Assembly (NCBI GenBank): GCA_043101835.1
Contig: JBICHM010000240.1
Location: 1-13,529, forward strand
Reading direction: 5' to 3'
DNA length: 13,529 bases
From: JBICHM01 sp043101835
GTDB taxonomy: Bacteria > Planctomycetota > Phycisphaerae > Phycisphaerales > UBA1924
Shown: positions 1-6,003 of the stretch, one piece after another
How the letters are laid out: every line of letters starts with the position of its first letter
How positions within the stretch are numbered: position 1 is the stretch's first letter
The notes under the pieces: model-generated
Seen by the model: the letters and a program-made list of their open reading frames with translations, nothing else
Told to the model about the DNA's origin: nothing
Database searches by the model: none
Program-made: the position numbers and the translations under genes

Positions 1-1
1 G

Positions 2-1105
2 CGCGACGCGCTGGAACGCCCCGACACCGATGACAAGACGATCGCCGGCTGGAACGGGTTGATGATCGACGGCCTTGCGCAGACGGCGCTGGCGACGGGG
101 GAGACGCGCTACCTCGACGCCGCGGAACGCGCGGCTCGCGCGTTGCTCGATGGCTACCTCGACGCCTCGGGCGACCTCGCGCGCGTCGGGCGCGCCGGCG
201 ATATCGGGGGCGATGCGCTGCTCGAGGATTACGCCTACCTCATCCGCGGCCTGCTCGGCGCGGTCCAGGCCCGTGCGCAGCTGACGCCGGATGCCGATGC
301 ATCGTGGCTGCTGGAGGGCGCGGTGCGCCTCGCGGGCCACGCGCGCGAGCGATTCTGGGACGACGAGGCCGGCGCGTGGTTCGATACGCGCCCCGGCCAG
401 ACCGACCTGCTCGTGCGCCCGCGCACCGTGGACGACGGCGCCGTGCCCAGCGGGCAGGGCGTCATGCTCCAAAACCTGCTGACCCTCGCCGCGATCACCG
501 GCGAGGAGGCCTTCGTACGCGACGCCGGGCGCACGCTCGAGGCGATGTCCGCGGCCATCGCCGAGCACCCGGTTCGCACGATCAACGCCACCGCGGGCCT
601 CGCGCGCGTGATGGCCGAGCGCCCGCAGATGTTCGAGGCCTTCGCCTTCGGCTCGGCGCCGACGCTGGCCGAGCAACGCGAGGACGCGGCGAGCGAGCAG
701 CCGGTGCAGGTCTTCAGCGATGTCGATCGCGTCACGGTCCCCGCGCAGGGCGCGGCGGTCGTCACGCTGCGCTTCCGCATCGCCGACGGCTACCACATGA
801 ACGCCCCCGACCCCGGCGTCGAGGGCCTCACCGGCCTGTCGATCGACATCGAGGGCGCCAGCGGCCTCGAGGCAACCCCCGAGTACCCCGAGCCCGACTT
901 GTACGAGGGCGTCGCCGTGAACCCCGCCAGCGACCAGCGCCTGATGGTCTACACCGGCGAGATCGAGGTGCCCGTGCGCATCGCGCGCAGCGGCGCGTTC
1001 GTCGCGGGCACGGGGCGCCTGCGCGTCACCTGGCAGGTGTGCACCGACACCGAGTGCCTTGCGCCGATGTCGGGCGCCCTGGATGTGGCGATCGAGGCGG
1101 AGTGA
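2..1105 (+). CDS. DUF255/YyaL-type protein with C-terminal DsbD-alpha-like domain, 3' part
   Basis: The gene is cut by the left edge; 367 residues are visible, read in frame from base 2, because the coding signal is already under way there (DDKTIAGWNGL, a hallmark of the YyaL/SPATA20 family). That family normally has an N-terminal thioredoxin-like domain, here outside the window, followed by an alpha/alpha barrel. Visible barrel motifs are WNGL (17-20), LEDYAYL (about 74-80) and the D-x-A-x-PSGQG stretch (about 145-152). From about residue 235 a beta-rich domain follows that resembles the N-terminal alpha domain of DsbD: YHMNAP, then QVCTDTEC with cysteines at visible residues 347 and 352, where DsbD-alpha has its redox pair. 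The substrate of the family is unknown; the fused domain suggests thiol-disulfide work, possibly outside the cytoplasm. It ends 27 bases before the convergent hflX stop. Family confidence is high and function confidence low. Confidence 0.85.
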   Translation, partial: RDALERPDTDDKTIAGWNGLMIDGLAQTALATGETRYLDAAERAARALLDGYLDASGDLARVGRAGDIGGDALLEDYAYLIRGLLGAVQARAQLTPDADASWLLEGAVRLAGHARERFWDDEAGAWFDTRPGQTDLLVRPRTVDDGAVPSGQGVMLQNLLTLAAITGEEAFVRDAGRTLEAMSAAIAEHPVRTINATAGLARVMAERPQMFEAFAFGSAPTLAEQREDAASEQPVQVFSDVDRVTVPAQGAAVVTLRFRIADGYHMNAPDPGVEGLTGLSIDIEGASGLEATPEYPEPDLYEGVAVNPASDQRLMVYTGEIEVPVRIARSGAFVAGTGRLRVTWQVCTDTECLAPMSGALDVAIEAE

Positions 1106-1132
1106 TCCGTGCTTCGATGATCGTCGCGCGCA

Positions 1133-2476
1133 TTACTCCGCCCGCACACCCGCCGAGCGCAACCGCTCCAGCTGGCGGTCGCCGATGCGCACCGTCAGCA
1201 GCGCCTCGCCGTTCTCGTACTGGCGGTCGAGGACTTCCGCGCGCCGTTCGAGGAGGCTGATCGAGCGCGCGTCCTTGAGTGAGAGGCGCAGCGTGCGCTC
1301 GCGGATCGGGCCGGTGGCCGCCGCGCGCACGCGTTCGCGCAGGCGCTCGTGGCCGGGGTGGTCGGGGTCCTTCGCGTTGATCGCGATCGAACCAGGGTGC
1401 TGCTGCGTCCAGACGAGCAGTTCCGCGTTGTCGCGCAGCAGATCCACCTTGTTGAGGACGAGCAGACGCTCCGGCGGCGTCCAGCCCGTCTCCTCGGCGT
1501 CCTTCGCTTCGGGCATCGCGTCGAAGAGGTCGTCGAGCGTGCGCATGACGGTTTCGTACTGGAGTTCGGCCGCAGGATCGGCGACATCCAGCACGACAAG
1601 CAGCAGGTCGGCGTGGGTGGCCTCCTCGAGGGTGGCCTTGAACGACGCGACGAGATTGTGGGGGAGGTCGCGGACGAACCCGACGGTGTCGGAGAGCATG
1701 ACGCTCTCGCCGCCCCCGACGGCCCACTCACGCGTGCGCGTGACGAGGGTCGCGAAGAGGCGGTCGTCGGCGTAGGCGCCACCCTCGGTGACGGCGTTGA
1801 AGAGGGTGCTCTTGCCGGCGTTGGTGTAGCCGACGAGGCCGACGGTGAAGTGGTCGAGCTTGCGCGCCTTCACCTCGCGGCTCTTGCGCCCCTGGATGTC
1901 GGCGAGCTCGCGCTTCAGGCGGTCGCGGCGCTGCTGGACAAGCCGCCGGTCGATCTCGATCTGCTGCTCGCCGGGACCGCGCGTCCCGATGCCGCCGATT
2001 CCGCCGGCGCCGACGATGCGCTCGAGGTGGCTCCACATCGCGCGGAGGCGCGGGTAGGTGTACTCGAGCTGGGCAAGCTCGACCTGCAGCTTCGCCTCGC
2101 GCGTCGTCGCGCGGCTGGCGAAGATGTCGAGGATCAGTTCCGACCGGTCCACGACCTTCCGACCGACGATCTCCTCAATGTTGCCGATCTGGGCGGGGGA
2201 GAGGTCGTTGTCGAAGATCACGAGCGTCGCCTCGGTGGCGTCGCAGATGGCCTTGAGCTCGTTGAGCTTGCCCGAGCCGATGAAGGTGCCGGCTTCCGGG
2301 CGTTCGCGCCGCTGGGTGAGCTCGCCGACGATGACCGCGCCGGCGGACTCGGCGAGGGCCTGGAGCTCTCCGAGTGGGTCGCGGTGGTCGATGCGGCTCT
2401 CGGGAAGGTGCACCGCCGCCAGGACCGCGCGTTCCTGCGCGACCTTGATGCTCGTCCGCTCCGTCTGCTTGCCCAT
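1133..2476 (-). CDS. hflX: GTPase HflX, ribosome-splitting/rescue factor
   Basis: This 447-residue protein is a full-length HflX, an Obg/HflX-superfamily GTPase that binds the 50S subunit and in other bacteria splits stalled or hibernating 70S ribosomes after heat or antibiotic stress. Residues 1-155 form the N-terminal HflX domain (FIGSGK near 65-70, FDNDLSPAQ near 88-96). A Gly-rich linker (GAGGIGGIGTRGPGE, 156-170) and a basic coiled-coil segment (170-205) follow. The G domain has G1 GYTNAGKST (216-224), G3 DTVG (263-266), G4 NKVD (342-345) and G5 NAK (367-369). The switch I stretch reads LFATLVTRTREW, where many HflX have LFATLDPTTR; the key Thr of FAT is kept. The ATG at 2476 is chosen because GAGG lies 4 bases upstream and the homologous N-terminus starts there. 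Reading frame continues upstream by chance. It is divergent from the S41 protease gene. Confidence 0.95.
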   Translation of the reverse strand: MGKQTERTSIKVAQERAVLAAVHLPESRIDHRDPLGELQALAESAGAVIVGELTQRRERPEAGTFIGSGKLNELKAICDATEATLVIFDNDLSPAQIGNIEEIVGRKVVDRSELILDIFASRATTREAKLQVELAQLEYTYPRLRAMWSHLERIVGAGGIGGIGTRGPGEQQIEIDRRLVQQRRDRLKRELADIQGRKSREVKARKLDHFTVGLVGYTNAGKSTLFNAVTEGGAYADDRLFATLVTRTREWAVGGGESVMLSDTVGFVRDLPHNLVASFKATLEEATHADLLLVVLDVADPAAELQYETVMRTLDDLFDAMPEAKDAEETGWTPPERLLVLNKVDLLRDNAELLVWTQQHPGSIAINAKDPDHPGHERLRERVRAAATGPIRERTLRLSLKDARSISLLERRAEVLDRQYENGEALLTVRIGDRQLERLRSAGVRAE

Positions 2477-2480
2477 GGAT

Positions 2481-2484
2481 CCTC
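2481..2484 (-). promoter_or_regulatory. Ribosome binding site of hflX
   Basis: GAGG on the minus strand stands 4 bases before the ATG at 2476. It directly abuts the inverted repeat at 2485-2499, so folding of that stem could limit access to it. This site decides the start in a frame that stays open far upstream. Confidence 0.5.
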
Positions 2485-2586
2485 GCCGGTCTGTCCGGCG
2501 TCTTCGGGGCGGCGCGCCCCGGCTGATCGTGACGCCGCCGATTCCCCCGGCGGCGCGTGCGGGGATCGTATGCGGGCCGCATCCCC
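2485..2586 (-). promoter_or_regulatory. Tandem inverted repeats in the hflX leader / divergent intergenic region
   Basis: Four inverted repeats sit one after another between the hflX start and the S41 gene. These are GCCGG-N5-CCGGC at 2485-2499; CGGGGC-N5-GCCCCG at 2505-2521; CGCCGCC-N9-GGCGGCG at 2533-2555; and the 13-base ATGCGG-G-CCGCAT at 2570-2582, which has an alternative pairing GGGGAT/ATCCCC (2561-2566 with 2581-2586). If the hflX transcript starts beyond them, they would form a structured 5' leader ending right at the ribosome binding site. No U-tract terminator and no convincing short leader peptide is visible. GC-only stems of 5-7 bp arise easily by chance in DNA this GC-rich, so the regulatory reading is tentative. 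Confidence 0.35.
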
Positions 2587-2664
2587 CGGGCCGCCCGCCC
2601 CTACCATGCGCGGTCAGCGGGCCTGCGCCCGGGCGCGCCCGCCCTTCCTGGGTTTCCTTCGTTC

Positions 2665-2668
2665 GGAG
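2665..2668 (+). promoter_or_regulatory. Ribosome binding site of the S41 peptidase gene
   Basis: GGAG lies 6 bases before the ATG at 2675. It fixes the start within a reading frame that stays open far upstream, antisense to hflX, and it places a signal peptide exactly at the N-terminus. Confidence 0.6.
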
Positions 2669-2674
2669 CGTTTC

Positions 2675-4375
2675 ATGCCGACCCGATCCCGCACCGCCTT
2701 CATCGCTCGCCTCACCGCCGCGGGTCTGCTCGTCGGCGCCGCCGTCGCCGTGCTCGTGCCCGTGGGCGTGGCCCAGCAGGCCGGCGCGCAGCGCTCCGGC
2801 AACGCGTCGAACCCCTACGCCTGGTTCGACCCGCTCATCGATGTGCACCGCCTGATCACCGACCGCTACGTGGACATGCCCGACATGGCCGCCCTTCAGA
2901 AGGGCGCCATCGACGGAATGATCCAGTCGCTCGAGGACCCCTACACCGAGTTCGTGCCCGCGGCCGACCTCGCCGAGTTCAACAAGGAGCTCCGGGGCGA
3001 ATATGTCGGCATCGGCGCGCTTGTGCGATTCGAAGATGGCTATACGACCATCGTCACCCCGCTCGACGGCTCCCCCGCGCTCGAGGCCGGACTTCGCCCC
3101 GGCGACCGCATCGTGACCGTCGACGGGACCGACGCTGCCGGCATGAACGCCGACGGCGTCGTCGCGCTGCTCACCGGCGAGCCGAACACCAGGGTCGCTC
3201 TCACCGTCGAGCGCGACGGCGAGCGCATCGACCTCGAAATCGAGCGACGCGACATCGTGCAGCGCACCGTCGCCGGCATCCGGCGCGACGCCGACAACGA
3301 GTGGGACTACATGCTCGACGACGAGGCGCGCGTCGGGTACGTCCGCCTCACGCAGTTCAACGCGCAGAGCCCCGACGAGATGCGCGCAGCGCTCGAGTCG
3401 CTCCGCGATCGCGGCGTGCGCTCGCTCATCCTCGATCTGCGCTTCAACCCCGGCGGCCAGCTGCGCAGCGCGATCGAGATCGCCGACATGTTCCTCACCA
3501 GCGGCGTCATCGTCACCACCAAAGGACGCGCCTACACCGACCAGTCCGCGAGCGCCGGCGCCGAGACCGTGCTTCCCGAAACGCCGCTGATCGTCATGCT
3601 CAACCGAGGCAGCGCTTCGGCCAGCGAGGTGCTCTCCGGCGCCCTGAAGGACAACGGTCGCGCCGTCGTGCTCGGCACGCGGTCCTTCGGCAAGGGCGTG
3701 ACGCAGGGCGTCTTCAACCTGCCGTCCGGCGCGGGCCAGATCAAGATCACCGAGCAGCACTACTACGGGCCGAGCGGGAAGATGATCAATCGCGAGCCCG
3801 GCGCTGCGGACTGGGGCATCGACCCGACCGAGGGCTTCGTGGTGCCGATGAACGACCGCGAGTACGCCGCAATGCTCGCCGCCCGACGCGAGACCGACAT
3901 CATCCGGCGCGACGGCGACGCCGCGGACCCGACGCAGCCCCAGGCCGGCGAGTCGCTCAACGAGTGGATCATGCGCGCCTACGACGATCCGCAGCTCGCG
4001 GCGGCGGTCGAGGCCGCGCACCTGCGCGTCGACACCGGCGAGTGGGTTCCCGTGCGCGAAGAGGCTGAGGGCGACGACGCCAGCGCCGCCGAGAGCTACG
4101 CGCAGACCCTCCGCTACCGCGACCGTCTGCTGCGCGAGCTGGAGCGCACCGAGGACGCCATCGCGGCCCTGCAGGCCAACATCGATGTCGACGCCGCCGA
4201 TGCGCGCAGCGTGCTGCCCGACGATGCGGACCTCGAGGGTGGGCGGGTGCAGGTCTTCGACGCCGCGGGCAATGTCGTTGCGAACCTGCGCATCACCGGC
4301 GAGGGCCTCGAGCGATGGCTGACCGACGCGCCGGTTGAGCGCGACGACGCCGAAGCGCCCGCCGGAACCCGCTGA
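2675..4375 (+). CDS. S41 family carboxy-terminal processing peptidase (CtpA/Tsp-like), exported
   Basis: This 566-residue protease belongs to the CTP family, which cuts C-terminal tails of envelope proteins with a Ser-Lys dyad. Residues 1-40 have a basic n-region and a hydrophobic stretch (about 10-35) followed by AQQAGAQ, a signal peptide or signal anchor, so it should act outside the cytoplasm. A helical N-terminal part (45-105) precedes a PDZ domain (about 106-190; SPALEAGLRPGDRIVTVDG at 133-151). The S41 core runs about 195-385. By alignment with E. coli Tsp, Ser315 in GSASASE, Asp326 and Lys340 in SFGKG occupy the positions of Tsp S430, D441 and K455, including the 25-residue Ser-Lys spacing. 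About 180 residues follow the core, acidic and with a likely coiled coil at 470-505; I do not recognise this extension. The stop overlaps the tsaD start (TGATG). Confidence 0.95.
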   Translation: MPTRSRTAFIARLTAAGLLVGAAVAVLVPVGVAQQAGAQRSGNASNPYAWFDPLIDVHRLITDRYVDMPDMAALQKGAIDGMIQSLEDPYTEFVPAADLAEFNKELRGEYVGIGALVRFEDGYTTIVTPLDGSPALEAGLRPGDRIVTVDGTDAAGMNADGVVALLTGEPNTRVALTVERDGERIDLEIERRDIVQRTVAGIRRDADNEWDYMLDDEARVGYVRLTQFNAQSPDEMRAALESLRDRGVRSLILDLRFNPGGQLRSAIEIADMFLTSGVIVTTKGRAYTDQSASAGAETVLPETPLIVMLNRGSASASEVLSGALKDNGRAVVLGTRSFGKGVTQGVFNLPSGAGQIKITEQHYYGPSGKMINREPGAADWGIDPTEGFVVPMNDREYAAMLAARRETDIIRRDGDAADPTQPQAGESLNEWIMRAYDDPQLAAAVEAAHLRVDTGEWVPVREEAEGDDASAAESYAQTLRYRDRLLRELERTEDAIAALQANIDVDAADARSVLPDDADLEGGRVQVFDAAGNVVANLRITGEGLERWLTDAPVERDDAEAPAGTR

Positions 4376-5418
4376 TGCTCGTCCTCGGCGTCGAGACCTC
4401 CTGCGACGAGACGGCTTGCGCGCTCGTGGCGGACGGGCGGCGCGTGCTGGCGAATGTCGTCGCCAGCCAGGACGAACTGCACGAGGAGTACGCCGGCGTG
4501 GTGCCGGAGATCGCGAGCCGCGCCCATGTGGAGCGGATCACGCCGATCCTCCGCGCGGCCCTCGACGAGGCCGGCTGTGCGTTGGCGGATATCGACGCCG
4601 TGGCGGTGGGCAACCGGCCGGGGCTGATCGGCTCACTGCTCGTCGGCGTGGCGGGGGCAAAGGCGCTGGCCTGGTCGCTCGGTGTGCCGGTGGTGGGGGT
4701 CGATCATGTGCAGTCGCACCTCTACGCGGGGTGCCTGGAGCGCGACCTGCCGGCGTTCCCGGCGCTCGGGCTCGTCGTCAGCGGCGGGCACACGGCGATG
4801 TACGAGGTGGCGTCGCCGACGGAACTGGTGCGCATCGGCGCGACCATCGACGACGCCGTGGGCGAGGCGTACGACAAATGCGGCGTCATGCTCGGCCTGC
4901 CCTTCCCGTCCGGTCCGAAGGTCGACGCCCTCGCGCAGGCCGGCGACGAGCGCGCATTCGAGTTTCCGGTCACGCGCCTCGATCCCGACAGCCTCGATTT
5001 CTCCTACGCCGGGCTGAAGACGAGCGTGCTGTACACGGTGCGGGGGAAGCCGCGGCGCGAAGGGGACAGCGTCGTGTTCGAGCGCGACGGGGCGGACCTG
5101 ACCGAGCGCGAGCGGGCCGACATCGCGGCGAGCTTCCAGCGCGCGGCGATGGCGCAGATCATGCTGAAGCTGGAGCGGGCGCTCGATCGCCTGCCGGATG
5201 TCCGAGCGCTGCTGGTCGGTGGGGGGGTGAGCGCGAACTCGCGCCTGCGCGCAACGCTGACTGATCTCGCGGCGCAGCGCGGGCTCGATCTCCGCCTGCC
5301 GGCGATGGCCTACTGCCTCGACAACGCAGCGATGATCGCGGGACTCGGATTCCACCTGCTCGAGGCGGGGCGCGCAAGCGATCTCTCACTCCGGGCCGTG
5401 CCGACGACTGCCTGCTGA
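4375..5418 (+). CDS. tsaD: tRNA N6-adenosine threonylcarbamoyltransferase TsaD
   Basis: This 347-residue protein is of normal length for TsaD (YgjD/Gcp/Kae1 family). Together with TsaB and TsaE it transfers threonylcarbamoyl from TC-AMP to A37 of ANN-decoding tRNAs (t6A) in the cytoplasm. The N-terminus LVLGVETSCDETACALV is the family signature. Metal ligands are His111 and His115 in VDHVQSHLYAG and Asp316 in YCLDNAAM. Other conserved stretches are SGGHT (136-140), DDAVGEAYDK (159-168), FSYAGLKTS (usually FSFSGLKTA) and LLVGGGVSANSRLR (279-292). Its ATG overlaps the stop of the S41 gene by one base, and its own stop overlaps the next start in the same way, so translation of the three genes is probably coupled. 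TsaB and TsaE are not in the window. Confidence 0.97.
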   Translation: MLVLGVETSCDETACALVADGRRVLANVVASQDELHEEYAGVVPEIASRAHVERITPILRAALDEAGCALADIDAVAVGNRPGLIGSLLVGVAGAKALAWSLGVPVVGVDHVQSHLYAGCLERDLPAFPALGLVVSGGHTAMYEVASPTELVRIGATIDDAVGEAYDKCGVMLGLPFPSGPKVDALAQAGDERAFEFPVTRLDPDSLDFSYAGLKTSVLYTVRGKPRREGDSVVFERDGADLTERERADIAASFQRAAMAQIMLKLERALDRLPDVRALLVGGGVSANSRLRATLTDLAAQRGLDLRLPAMAYCLDNAAMIAGLGFHLLEAGRASDLSLRAVPTTAC

Positions 5419-5984
5419 TGCCGCTGCCCTGGGAAGAAGACGGTCCGCCCCCCGAGCCGCCGACCTCGGCGCACCCGGCGACGCTGCCCGATGCGGAGAT
5501 CCTCGAAGCCTGCACGCTCGAGCGCGGCAGGGCGCAGGGGCCCGGCGGGCAGCACCGCAACAAGGTGTCCACCGCCGTCATCCTCACGCACACGCCAACG
5601 GGCGTCATCGGGCAGGCCAGCGAACGGCGTAGCCCGGCGGACAACGAACGCATGGCGCTGCGCCGCCTGCGCCTCGCGCTCGCGGTCGAGCACCGCTGCG
5701 CGCCGCCCAAGACCCGCGGCTTCGATGAATGCGCGACGGCGCTCTGGCGCAGCCGGCGCAGGAACCGCCGCATTTCATGCAACCCCGGCCATCGCGACTA
5801 CCCGTCGCTGATCGCCGAGGCGCTCGATGTCGTCAGCGACTCGAAGTGGGACGCGAAGAAGGCGGCGATGCGCCTCGGCGTCACCAGCACGCAGCTGATC
5901 CGACTGGTCGCCGATCACCCGCCGGCGCTCGCGATGTGGAACACCCACCGGCAGCGCAAGGGCAAGACGACCTACAAGCCATAA
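5418..5984 (+). CDS. GGQ-containing peptide chain release factor-like protein
   Basis: This 188-residue protein has the class I release-factor catalytic motif: GPGGQHRNKVST (41-52), with GGQ at 43-45, the residues that trigger peptidyl-tRNA hydrolysis in RF1/RF2 and ArfB. It lacks the codon-recognition domains of RF1/RF2 (PxT, SPF). After the GGQ domain come a basic linker (RSRRRNRR, 111-118) and a helical C-terminal part (about 128-188). Its AKKAAMRLGVTSTQLIRLV stretch looks like a helix-turn-helix pair, and the tail is basic (RQRKGKTTYKP). ArfB also ends in a basic tail that enters the mRNA channel, but it has no such helical insert, so this is a related and distinct subfamily, probably for ribosome rescue. 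Its ATG overlaps the tsaD stop as TGATG. It converges on the 7TM-HD gene 19 bases away with no visible terminator. Confidence 0.85.
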   Translation: MPLPWEEDGPPPEPPTSAHPATLPDAEILEACTLERGRAQGPGGQHRNKVSTAVILTHTPTGVIGQASERRSPADNERMALRRLRLALAVEHRCAPPKTRGFDECATALWRSRRRNRRISCNPGHRDYPSLIAEALDVVSDSKWDAKKAAMRLGVTSTQLIRLVADHPPALAMWNTHRQRKGKTTYKP

Positions 5985-6003
5985 CGGTTTCCGAGCGGCG
6001 GGA

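Noticed and set aside
1349..2674. A plus-strand frame upstream of the S41 protease, antisense to hflX
   Set aside because: The S41 ATG at 2675 has a ribosome binding site and a signal peptide; the upstream translation is only a mirror of hflX.
2477..4021. A minus-strand frame continuing upstream of hflX, antisense to the S41 gene (962 codons in all)
   Set aside because: It is a shadow of GC-rich codon use. HflX homology starts at the ATG of 2476, a ribosome binding site is there, and the antisense translation has no protein-family likeness.
5221..5227. A G7 run in tsaD as a second slippage site
   Set aside because: Seven G is ordinary at this GC content, encodes the conserved LLVGGGVSAN motif, and tsaD is normally essential, so switching is unlikely.
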